Assembly (NCBI RefSeq): GCF_950023065.1 | Contig: NC_088679.1 | Span: 8,556,001-8,620,000 of the forward strand | DNA: 64,000 bases | Reading direction: 5' to 3' | From: Planococcus citri | Taxonomy: Eukaryota; Arthropoda; Insecta; Hemiptera; Pseudococcidae | Shown here: piece after piece, positions 43,070 through 54,693 of the stretch | Layout: each line of letters opens with the position of its first letter | How positions within the stretch are numbered: the stretch's first letter is position 1 | Notes under the pieces: model-generated | Told to the model about the DNA's origin: nothing | What the model saw: the letters and a program-made list of their open reading frames with translations, nothing else | Database searches by the model: none | Position numbers and translations under genes: made by a program

Positions 43070-45960
43070 TCTGAAAGCCCTCAACCCCAGTTTTAAAAAA
43101 AAATCAATTCATTCACAAATTTTTTCATTCCTGCGTAAGAATTCAGTAGTTGTAAGTCCAAAATTCACTCTGCACTCCAATTTCAATACTCTATCAACGC
43201 GACTGCTGGTTAGTTCAAGTCATTTTGGAGCCTCCAGTGACTTTTCGAAAATTCCTAGATAGTCCGGCATATGACAATAGGAGTAATTGCACCCCCCCCC
43301 CGCCGCCGATCCTCCGGGATAACTTTTTTCTTAAAGGGGACATCCTAAGGAATATTTTAAAGCAAACTTGCCAAAAAAAAAGTTGACCTTACTTACAAAA
43401 TGGCGGCCATTTTGATTGACAGGTCAGCCAAAATCGCAGATTTTGCGTTTTAACATAGGACTTGCGCGAACTTTTTCAAACTTTACCAAGGTAGATCGAA
43501 AGATCATGCAAACATTTTATCACCTGTCAAAATTTCAAGTGCTAAAGTGGGTTTTTCGATTTTTGGTGAATTTTTGAAAATCGAATTTAGGACAAAAATG
43601 AGGGAAAAAATCAAAATTTTACCAAATTGACCAAGAAAGCTGAAATTTGGGATATACCCTATTTTCGACAAGCCAAATCGATTGAAAACGGTTTCAACCC
43701 GTTTTGAGCAGTTCTGGAGCCTCCAGCAGATTTTTGAATCTCGAAATTCCTACAAAATTCCAGCAAATTGGAGTTGTAAAGCTAAAATTTATTCTAAAAA
43801 CTAATTTCAATACGCTACGAAGTACTGCAGGTGAATTTCAAGTCGTTTTGGATCCTCCAGCGACTTTTTTAAAATTCCTGAAGCCTCCAGCAGATTTTTG
43901 AAACTTTAAATTTTCACAAAATTTCATCAAATGGAGGTGGAAAGCTGAAATTTACTCTACACTCCAATTCTAACACCCTCTGAAAACGACTTGTGGTAAA
44001 TTTCAAGTCATTTTACATTTTAGAGCCTCCAATGATTTTTTGAAAATTACTGGAGCCTCCAGTAGATTTTTGAAATTTGAAATTTCCCCAAAACTTCATC
44101 AAACTAAGATCGAGAGTCAAAATTCATTCTGCAAACTAATTTCAATACGCTACGAAGTTGACTGCTGGTGAATTTCAAGTCGTTTTGGAGCCTCCAGCGA
44201 CTTTTTTTGAAAATTGCTGGAGGCTCCAGCAGATTTTTGAATCTTTAAATTTTCACAAAATTTCATCAAATGGAGATGAAAAGCTGAAATTTACTCTACA
44301 CTCCAATTTTAACACCCTCTGAAGACGACTTTAGGTGGGTTCAAGTCATTTTAGGGCCTCCAGAGACTTTTTTGAAAATTACTGGAGCCTCCAGTAGATT
44401 TCTGAAACTTGAAATTTCCCCAACATTAATTTATCAAATGGAGTTGGCAAGCTGAAATTTACTTCGCAGACTACATGGTGGTTTCAAAATATGGTTTTGA
44501 AGCTTCCAGCTATACTTTTATAGGAAATTTTAATTTTCCAAAAAAACGTCATACAACCTTTCAAAAAGTTGCTGTAGGCTCCAAAACGACTTGAAATTCA
44601 CCAGCAGTCAACTTCGTAGCGTATTGAAATTAGTTTGCAGAATGAATTTTTATTCTCCATCTTAGTTTGATGAAATTTTGGGGAAATTTCAAATTTCAAA
44701 AATCTACTGGAGGCTCCAGTAATTTTCAAAAAAGTCTCTGGAGGATCCAAAACGACTTGAAATTCACCTGCAGTACTTCGTAGCTTATTGAAATTAGTTT
44801 TTAGAATAAATTTTAGCTTCACAACTCCAATTTGATGGAATTTTGTGGGAATTTCGAGATTCAAAAATCTGCTGGAGGCTCCTGAACTGCTCAAAACGGG
44901 TTGAAACCGTTTCCAATCGATTTGGCATGTCGAAAATAGGGTATATCCCAAATTTCAGCTTTCTTGGTCAATTTGGTAAAATTTTGATTTTTTCCCTCAT
45001 TTTTGTCGTAAATTCGATTTTCAAAAATTCACCAAAAATCGAAAAACCCACTTTAGCACTTGAAATTTTGACAGGTGATGAATTTTTGCATGATCTTTCG
45101 ATCTACCTTTGTAAAGTTTGAAAAAGTTCGCGCAAGTCCTATGTTAAAACGCAAAATCTGCGATTTTGGCTGACCTGTCAATCAAAATGGCCGCCATTTT
45201 GTAATTAAGGTCAACTTTTTTTTTGGAAAGTTTGCTTTAAAATGTTCCTTGGGATGTCCCATTTAAGAAAAAAGTTGTCCCGGAGGATCGGCGGTGGGGG
45301 GTGTGCAATTACTCCTATTGTCATATGCCGGACTAAGAGCCTCCAACAGATTTTAGAAACTTTAAATTTCATTAAAAGTAATTGGAAAGCGAAAATTCAC
45401 TCTGTAAACTAATTTCAATATGCTATGAAGTCGATTACCGATAGATTTCAAGTTGTTTTGGAGCCTCCAGCGACCTTTTGGAAATTACTGAAGCCTCCAG
45501 TAGATTTTTCAATGCTCAAAATTTCCATAAAATTTTACCAACTAGAGACACTCTTTTTTTGACATTATTTTGAGGTGGATCGCAGGCAGTTTCAATCCGT
45601 TTTGGAGTCTCCAGCAGATTTTTATAGAAACATTTTGTTTTCAAAAAATGCCATAAAATCTATCCGAATTAACTTTCGGCTTTCCAACTTCATTTGATGA
45701 AATTTTGTAGAAATTGTAAGTTTCAAAAATTTACTGGAAGCTACAGTAATTTCTAAAAACTCGCTGGAGGCTCCAAAACGACTTGAAATCTACTACTTGC
45801 GGTCGACTCCCCAGCGTATTGAAATTAGTTTACAGAATGAATTTCGACTTTTCAACTCCATTTTTGATGAAATTATGTAGAAATTTCAAGTTTCAAAAAT
45901 CTGCTGGAAGCTCTAAGAATTTTTAATAAGTTGCTGGTGGGTTTGAGTCGTAGGTTAATG
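43070..45960. repeat. GCCTCCAG minisatellite (about 165-175 bp unit) on both strands
   Basis: The unit runs: TTTCATCAAATGGAG, AAAGCTGAAATTTACTC, CTCCAATTTCAA, CGCTACGAAGT, GACTGCTGGTGAATTTCAAG, TCGTTTTGGAGCCTCCAGCG, ACTTTTTTGAAAATT, ACTGGAGCCTCCAGTAGATT, TTTGAAACTT. Forward units at 43070-44470, reverse units at 44570-44890, forward again at 45335-45540 and reverse at 45650-45940. The foldback 43260-45335 is embedded in it. Confidence 0.85.
43260..45335. mobile_element. Large foldback element (2076 bp), arms up to about 900 bp
   Basis: Ends TAGTCCGGCATATGACAATA and TATTGTCATATGCCGGACTA are perfect inverted repeats; inverted identity continues through GGAGTAATTGCACCCCCC, CCGATCCTCCGGGA, AAAATGGCGGCCATTTTG and CGATTGAAAACGGTTTCAAC and on into the GCCTCCAG units until about 44190 and 44580. 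The left arm has one extra unit (about 43880-44050). The centre 44200-44570 is unpaired. The flanking repeat reads CCTAGA and AGAGCCTCC, so a 3-bp AGA duplication (or TA with a shorter terminus) is possible. No transposase. Confidence 0.9.
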
Positions 45961-48900
45961 ACCTCTTGCGGGGTTCAACTTTTGATAGGTAGTTTTGGAG
46001 ACCAATCTGAACAAATAATGTGAAATTCAGCTTTACCCCAATTTTTCCGAAGTTCCACTGAAAATGTTGTGAAAATGAGTGGACTAAAAGAGCAATGTTT
46101 TTTCATGCGAGGTATTTGATTTTTTTGGTTTCAAAATTTTTAGAATTTAAATGATAGTTTTTTAGAAATTCCACCTTTTTAAATGAAAAGCAAACAGATC
46201 TGAACGAACTTAAGGCAAAACCTTTGAAAATTTGAGTTTTGAGAAAATAAAAAACGTCTATTTTTCATGTGAGGAGTTCATTTTTAAATTTTTTGACGAG
46301 TGAATAAGTAATACGAGTAGATTTTTAGAAAGTTTGATTTTGACAAAGAAAATTTATAATTCAAGATGTAGATTTTTGGGTGTGTCTAAAACGTTTTAAA
46401 GGGAGTTGAAAAAGTCCAAGAAAACTAAAATGAGTAAAACTTGGTCCTTTTTTTTTAAATTCTACCATTTATAGTTCAGAATAATTCTTCTAAATAGGAA
46501 ACTTTTTTTAAAGAAAAATTTAAGCCTCCAAAAATTGTTCATATATAGGTAGTTAAGTAAAACACTTCTGAATAAATCCTCTTTTTTTCCAAGATAAAAG
46601 CTTTCTTGATTCCTCAAGTTATCCTTCGATTATATCATAGTGGCTTTCAAAAAACGAATCAAATAAAATGAAATGTTTAAATATTTTCTCTATGTCACAA
46701 TCCTTCTGAACAAAGAACTTTTGAAGAATCTCCCTGGGCAGTAAATCCAACTATTTACACGTATGGGAGAGGAGGAGTAAGTTGCACATCTCAATCATTC
46801 AAAGGGAGGGAGAATAAAATATAGACAATGAATAACCAGCGATTTCATGACAAAAGTGGACCATATTATCTAAGGATTAAAATGCAAAAACATGAAAATT
46901 TCAACTGAAAAATTACGAATGTGTGAAATTGTTGGAGCTCACACTCTCAGCTCCCCCCCCTCCTCAGAGCCTCAGAACTTCTAGACCATCAAGAGCAACT
47001 TGTAAAATAAATTCGGTAAATCGAAGTGCCCCGACTTCGTTTTCGGTCCCTTTATGGGGAATAGGTCTCTAGTCGTATTTGCGGCGAACTGAGTATGCAA
47101 TTTTATTAACACTAATGTGAGTTACGGTATTCATAACGTTTACAGGCGCAGCGATAGAATTGAACCTGATAATAGGTCGCCTATGTTTTCGAAGAAGATG
47201 CTAAACACGAATAGTATGACATTATTTACTTGATCCGACACCTCATTCATACTCTTTGTATCTTCGATTTACCCATATTTAAAAAAAAAGGATTGCAAAA
47301 ATTGAGATGTTATTTTAATTTTAGGCACTTTCTAAAACATAAACGAAAAAAGTACGTTAAAAATTTCTGATTTTTTGATCTACAAATTGATATTAAATTT
47401 TCGAAGAAATTCCAAAATAATCTCTGGATACAAGAATATTTGAACATCACGGCTCACGAGTAATATTCGAATTAAAATGGCGATAATTTCACCTACTTAA
47501 TTACGTAGGTAGTTGGAGATTATTTCGTAAATAATAATGAAATTACATAGTCACTTCTATTTTCCCACGAGGAAAATTGGGTATTTTCTAAGCTGCTCTA
47601 TGATGGTCAAAAAATAGTACTCACCTGAAACAAAAAAAAAAAAAAAAAACAGATTAGTAATCTTTGATAAGTAGCACAGCATATAAACCATCCCTCGAAA
47701 AAAAATTGAAAAAAATTTGAAACAGAAAAGTATGTAAAACAAAAACACACACACACCATGACATTGACTCACAGTCATATAAAAATTCAAAGAAATCACG
47801 TGGCACGCGATTTCGTCAAGTTTACCATAAACCTCAATCCAAGTATAAATTCACCTCTCCGCCTTCTTTCTATACCAACTCGCATAAAAACCAACGCTAA
47901 AACCAAAAAAGAAACATCTCTCAGAAAGGACGCCGCCAGGCACATTCAACCGCAGCAGCTGATTATTTATAAAAATCTGTCAGCTTTTCGAATCTCGCAC
48001 GTGTTCCTGCCCTGTTCGCTGGTCCGCTTTCGAAATTTCCAATTAAATACTTTCTTTCAACTTCGGTCTGTATTCGTTTTATCCGCAGCTTAAAGCACGC
48101 TTCGGGCTTTCCTATTACGAGGCTTTTCTTATAAATACCTTTGTGTCTACCGGCAGGACGATTCTTCATCTCGAATCCGCATAAATGTCGCCCAAAAACT
48201 CTCATTCTCGACCACAATACGATCTCTTCGTACCTCGCCCTGCAGTCGTCGAGTTGCTTTTACTCGTACCAAAAAGAAAAACGAAAATAAAAATAAAAAC
48301 CTGGTACGACACGCGTTTCTTTTCACATCACCTGGACAAGGACATGGGACACTGTGCGACACTTTATTTCGCGCGGCTAAGAAAAATGACTATATGTTGA
48401 GATTGTTAATTATGTTATAAATAATGTTAACATATCCCTGTCTCCCTCATTAAGGTTTACACGTAAATTTCATTAATCACGCCGGTATACATTTTTTTTT
48501 CTCCATTCCTGTCCTGTACACCGTGCATCTACCTATACTTTTGGGGTTACTATTTTTTCTGTTTTTTTTTACGTTCGTTTTTTTCAGGTTTATATACCAT
48601 AGATATAGGTACCTATAAATAAAGTGTCGCAGTCGCAAAACGCTCGAACTCGGTAGCGCGGATGTTATTTTTTAATACGTGGATTTAAAATTGTATTTTT
48701 TTCATCAGCGACGCGACCTCACTGCTGACGATATCGTATCTACATGCGGTATTGAAATTCGAGATGTAATTTTTTACAGCTATTTTAAAGGCAATTATTT
48801 TTTTCATTCGAGTTTTATCCATCATTTACGATGAGAAGACTCGATTAATTTTCACCGTAATAATAGCAGAAAAATGCTACTAATTTTTTTCTGTGTCTGG

Positions 48901-49850
48901 TAAATTTGTCTGGAAATGAAAACGACATAATCCAAAAATGAAGTACCTACCGACGAAAAAAATTATTGGAAAGGATCATTTCGTAAAAACAGAACAATTT
49001 TTAGTCTCAAGTCCCATTCAACTTATGATCTTTTTATATTACATATGTACATAAATGTTTTAACAACGCACTTAAATTTTGATGCATTTTTACCAATTTT
49101 TGGCAATTTAAAAAAAATTTCATAATATTTTGATGCTCAATTTATTTTTTATGCAATTTTTGAAAATTTTTGAAAATCTGACATAGTGCAGTATGCCTTT
49201 ACCATTTAAGGGGGATATTCTCATAATATTTTGTAATGCTGAAAGTCCTTGGTAATGAGCCAAAAGACCAGAGGATCTTACGATCACGTGAGTGAGCGTA
49301 TGATGTAGAAGAAGATCTCACATCTACATATATAACAAAGGGATTTTTGCGGCAATATTCACTTGGTTTTGGCAAATACATGTTAGCTGGTTCCCTGTCG
49401 CATGTTGATACATATAATTAATGTCATGGGGGTGCCCTTTTGGGAGACCATGGCATTAGTATTTTTTAATTAACACCATCACGCACATGGTTAATTTAAC
49501 TTGTTTAAAATATTATTTGTTCTGATGATCAAATTGATAGCATGTTTTTGGTTATTTGGAATGCACCCGGGTATCTGAATAATGAAAAGTGTAAAGTGTG
49601 TCTAGTTTGATCAAGTTCCATCAACGCCCTTAGTATTAGGGGGGCCACTGAAAGAGATGGAAAAAATCGTACGGTGTTTCAGTAAGTGGTCAAATACAAT
49701 TTTACCTGTTTATTAATTAAGCTTTTCTAATAGATTATCTGACCTGCGCGTGTCAGAATCTATGATTGTAAATATTGGTGAAAGACATAAATTCAACATG
49801 TTCTTAATTCTCTTGGTGCCGTTTCACCCCTCCAGGGGTATCGTGATTAT
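45960..49850. other. No gene recognised
   Basis: 45960-47000 is AT-rich with weak relatives of other repeat units. 47750-48400 is a CpG-rich block with overlapping short open frames. A minus-strand open frame at 47799-47557 passes an acceptor-like TTTTTTTTGTTTCAG at 47626, but the downstream 20 codons match nothing I know. No inverted repeats seen. Confidence 0.4.
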
Positions 49851-50515
49851 GATGCAATGGCAGCCGTTTCCGTGACACGATACACCAGCTCCCTCCAGCT
49901 GTCTCTATTTAGGGTGCTCCTGACACAAGCTGGGAAGCTGCATCCAATGGCATTCCGAATGGAGTCTGTAGATCTTGTGGGGGATCGTCCTCATCCTCGT
50001 TGTTCCCTCAATCTTGCCTTGTATGAACAGGAACTCCATGGCATCTGCCCTTGTGACATGCCCAAAATATTTGAGGATTCTGCTGAGTACCACTGCTGAC
50101 AATCTTTTCTGGACACCAATTTCTCCCAGGCCAGACATGTTGGTGCTTTTCTCTGTCCAGGGGATCCGAAGCATTCTCTTCCAGCACCACATCTCAAGCG
50201 CGTCAATTTTTCTTCTGTCTCCCTCACATACTGTCCAAGTTTCTGAAGCGTAGAGAAACACAGAGAAAACTAGAGAATTTACCAGCCTTATCTTCAGAGC
50301 CTTGCTCACTGCTGTGTCGGACCATATCTTCCTTAGACGAGACATGGCGCTTCTTGTAATATGCATTCTGCATGGTATCTCAGCTTCACTGCCTCCTTTG
50401 TTATCCACGATGGATCCCAGGTATACAAACTGACTCACAACTTCAATGCCCTTGATTTCCAGCGAGTTGTTTTCAGGCTGGTTCACAATCATGATCTTTG
50501 TCTTTGCTTTATTTA

Positions 50516-51794
50516 CAGTCGAACCGCGATAAGTGCAAACTCAATAAGGGACCAGTAAAATTACTGCACTTATTGAGGTTTTCATTTAAAAGGGTTTGCA
50601 CTAAGCAAGGTTATTTTTTCACAATTCGCACTTTGATGGCTTGGTATAAAAACCTCGTAAGTCCAGATTTTTTCGAAAATGCTTTTTTTGTGGTTTCTTT
50701 AGTAAAAAACAACGAGGAATCCGAATTTAAAAACCTTGTAAGTCTAAAACGCACCCTAGCGCTCTAATCGGCGAAAATCGAACATTAAAAAACACGTAAG
50801 TCCGACTTACGAGGTAAGTGCATGAAATTCATCAATTGTAAATTTGAAAACCTCGTAAGTCCTTGTTAAAAACCACGTAAGTCGTACGTAAGTACAATGA
50901 AAGTCTCGTATGTCGTCTCTAGAAACCTCATATGTCCTTCCAAAGCGCTTTAATCAACTAATTTTATTTTATCAACCTGTAAAATATCATCAGGCCATAC
51001 CATTAAGACCTCTGAAACATAATAATGCAATCTAAAACTGCAAATAACAAAATATGAATGTTTTAAACGTTTTTTTGTTCTCCTGAAAAATGTAGGATTT
51101 TGGACTTACGTGGTATTTATACCAAGCCATCGACTTATCAAGGCGAATAAATTACGCGACAAGTACCTATTTTTTTTTACTCAATTTTGATGATTTTTCA
51201 TTTAATTTTACGAGTACATAACCTAACATCCATTTTATGCCAGCTTTACAGGTTTTTCAATTTTACACAATTGAAGAGCTCTATTCCAAAGCAGGTTAAG
51301 TCATTTTTTCCTCCCAAAAATGTGTTTACAATTTTTGATGCTAAAATTTGTTCTGTTTCAAAAGGTCGGTGCACCTTTCCTTTCTTTGGACATTGAACAA
51401 TTGCTTGTAGAAATTTTTTTTTGAAAAATCAATGACTTGACCCTTTCTTGAAGCAAAAATCTCTGTAAAATGTGTCCTTTTTCAAAATGACTTGACCCAC
51501 TTTGGAATAGAGCTCTTCAATTTTTGTTGGACATTCTACTATTTTAGTGTAGGCCTAAATGTTGGAGGATTTTTTGGATATTTTCTACATTTTTTACAGT
51601 ATTTTTCAAATTTTTACTTTGGTTTCAATGATTTTCACTAAAAATTTGCCAAATTCATTGCACTTATCGAGGTACTGTTGCAGTTATAGAGGTGAATTAA
51701 CATGGTAAATCGACTGTAGGGACCTGGGATTAATTTTGGTCGCACTTAACGTGAATTTTCACTTATGGAGGTTGCACTTATCGCGGTTCCACTG
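50516..51794. mobile_element. Pogo/Tc1-type non-autonomous element (1279 bp), TA target
   Basis: Ends CAGTCGAACCGCGATAAGTG and CACTTATCGCGGTTCCACTG with TA on each side (50514-50515, 51795-51796). CAGT-GAACC is the terminal signature of pogo/Tigger-type elements. Removing it plus one TA rejoins the LINE codons as GLLI-NKAKTKIM, which verifies both edges. The interior has at least five copies of AAAACCTCGTAAGTCC and inverted relatives (50649-50930, 51100) and a nested inverted repeat at 50634-51129. No transposase recognised. Confidence 0.92.
50634..51129. mobile_element. Nested TIR segment inside the pogo-like element
   Basis: GATGGCTTGGTATAAAAACC at the left (start about 50634) and GGTATTTATACCAAGCCATC at the right are inverted, continuing with TCGTAAGTCC/GGACTTACG. 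The outer sequence CTTTGAT | CGACTTATC could be an uninterrupted host, with a duplication of only 2-3 bp. The AAACCTCGTAAGTCC repeats cluster inside this segment, so they belong to it and not to the outer element. Confidence 0.65.
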
Positions 51795-53089
51795 TATTAG
51801 CAATCCTTATTTTGCTCTGACCTCTTCCAAACATTTCAGAAAGCTGGTCATATCACTTGAGGCAATGAGGGTGGTGTTGTCAGTGTAGCAAAGATTTGAC
51901 ATTTGTACACCTCCAATTGATACTCCTCCCCGCCACTCGCCTCAGCTGTCTTCAATGGTGCTTTCTGATACAATTAGCTGCAACATTTCACGAATTAAAT
52001 ATTCTCCATACAGATTAAACAGGAGTGGGGATAGAATGCAGCCCTGTCTTACTCCTCTCTCTGGGTGGAATTTCTCCGATGTTGTCTCTCTGTTAATTCG
52101 GACATTTGCCATGCTCTCCTCCTATAATTGTTTTATCACCCACACCAGATGTATTGGGGCACCCATTTCAAGTAGAATTCTCCACCGTTTTTGCCATTGT
52201 ACACAGTCAAAAGCTTTCTTGTAATCTACAAAACACAGCACAGTACACACATTGTATTCACGTGCTTTCTCAATCAGTAGCCTGAAGTTGAGGATTTGCC
52301 CCGTAGTTCCCCTTCCTCTCATGAATCCAGCTTGTTCTGGAGGGTTGACTGTGCACGAGTGAGTATAACCTATCGTATACAATCTTCAATAATACTTTGC
52401 TGGTATGACTTATCAAAGAGATTGTTCTGTAGTTCTTGCAATTCTCCGGAGATCCTTTTTTGTATACAGAGTGACATATGTCGCCTGTACCCAGTCCTCT
52501 GGCCATTTGCCGCTCAGCCATATCCAGTTGCATATGTTGTGGATTTGGTGAGTGACTTCTTCACTCCCAGCTTTAAAGACCTTAGCTGTCTCCTTATCTG
52601 CGGAGCTTTGTTCTTTCTCAAGTACTCAATGGCCTTTATGACCTCATCAAGTAGAATTGGAGGCTCCTTCTCATCCATGGTGTTGAACCTGGGATCATTA
52701 CTCCTTTTCCTTGGCGTATAGCTTCTTGCAGTACTTTCTCCATGTCTCAGCAACCTCGCTCCTCTGCATCAGTCTTAACTTTTCCCTCTTCATCTCGAAT
52801 GATCTGCTTACTGGCCTTGAATTCTCTCGTAATTGACTTGATTTTCTGAAAGAGCAACAGGGTCTCGTTGTTCTCAGCGTGCATCTCGATTTCCTCACAT
52901 ATTGATGAAATGTGGGCATTTTTATCCCATTGTGACAGCCTAGTTATGCGCCGAGATAGAATTTTCCTCTGCCTGTCCTGTTCTGTGGTCCAAAGCAGCT
53001 TTCTTCGCTCTTCTATTGTTTCAATTGTTTTCTCTGTGAACCAGTGCTTCCACTCTACCTGTGAGTCAGATGGATAAAGTATCAATACT

Positions 53090-54657
53090 ACTTTATCACC
53101 TTATCTTTGCTGATCTACCTATCTACAAATAGATAGATCATTTATCTACCTACGTTCATTCATTTAGAAATTGACGTTAGATAAATTTTCTATTAGTAAA
53201 AATTGTTTTAGAGAAAATCTGTTGGAGAAAAAGTCGCAGTACCACAATAAAATCTGACACACTGGGAATCGTCTAGTTTGAGCTCAAAACGTCGAGAACT
53301 ATCAAAATTTTTGACCCCCGACCTTTTTATCCAAAGTTTGGCCCACCGCAATAGCCATCACTTTTACAAAAATTTGGCTAAAAAAACGTAAAAATTGAAC
53401 ACTCCGTTCAGAAAACTAAAATTCCTCATCATCATACAATTTCAGTTTTTTTGGCAAATTATTCAAAAACTATGCATGATGAAAAAAATCCACCTTGAAT
53501 GAATGGTTTCACCCACATGATCAATTTAATTTGCATGAAAACAAGCAGCTCAAAATGCAACTTCCGAAATGAAATATATATTTTCGTTGAGAATTCATGT
53601 TTCAAAATGAGTACATACCTCCTATACCTTGAAAATGAACAAGGCTCTTTCACTCTTCTTATATCTTCCTAAATGGCTGTAAATTAACTAAAAATGGTGG
53701 TTTTTAGTTGTCAAAAAGGGGAGAGGCGGGGAGTTGCAGAAGCAAAATAATTTGCGCGCAATCGAAACGTATGACTTCGAAATTCTGATCGAATTGACTT
53801 GGAAACCCCCATTTAAAAATAAAAAACATGAAAAACTTTAAAAAATCGTCATTTTTGAGATTTAAAAAAATCGTCAAAAATTGATAAATCAATTTGGATT
53901 GCGGGAATTTCGGTTAAGGGGTTTTCAGACTATGCTCCTTACAAAAATGACATTTCTATTCACAGACATTTTGACTGCCCTCTCCCAGACTCAAAATGTA
54001 ATACCTACCTAATGAATACTTAATTCTCGAGGTAAAGACACGACGCGTTGAAACTATCAGAAGACTTTTCGAAGATGAAAAATACGACAGTGAAAAACAA
54101 ATAATAACAAAATAAACGTTATTCGAACCGGCATTTTGCCCTGCTTACTTAGTCAATGGGCCATACAAACGTACCAAAAAAACGCGCTGGTCAATGTAAG
54201 AGAAACGCTACGAGGGCAAGAGACGATCAGAGGGTAAGACAGAAAAAGAATAAAAAATTGGATTTCGCGAAATTAGATTTCACAGCGACGACGACAAACG
54301 AAGAAGAAGGGAAACGAGAACGACAACGACAACAACGACGACGTTTTTTTACGCCGTTAATTAAATTTTTCAAAAAAATCTGCATCTCGCCTTCGCTATG
54401 GCGTTGGTTGCCGCGTGTTTCGTTTCTCTTTTTTTGACGGAATGCCTAAGAATGCCTAAGCATACCTTTAGAACGTGACTGCGCGAATTTTAATTACAAT
54501 TATAAATTAAAGTTTAGTCATTTCTATCTTTGAAAATTAGCCGAGTTGCATACAAATTAAAACGTTGTCGAAGAGAAGACCAGACCAGAGCATACAACGT
54601 CGTCGTCGTGGCACGGCGTATCCGGGTCAAGTCGGAAGTACCTATACGTATATGCAA

Positions 54658-54693
<36 letters not shown>

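Larger units (their letters stand above)
49900..53085 (-). mobile_element. RTE/L2-like LINE, 5' truncated, decayed (minus strand)
   Basis: Order on the minus strand: pre-RT segment (53085-52747, WFTEKTIETIEERRKLLW), LLDEVIKAIEYLRKNKAP (about 52660), KKGSPENCKNYRTISLISHTSK (52480), GFMRGRGTTGQILNFRLLIE and VLCFVDYKKAFDCVQW (52360-52190), PERGVRQGCILSPLLF-like region (about 52060), catalytic box YTDN in place of YADD (51876-51887), then beyond an insertion NKAKTKIMIVN, VYLGSIVDNKGGSE, SLVFSVFLYASETW, RKIDALEMWCWKRMLRI and ILKYFGHVTRADAMEFL (50513-49905). The last block is the C-terminal domain common to this insect LINE group. At least three frameshifts and one stop. YTDN means no activity. Confidence 0.88.
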
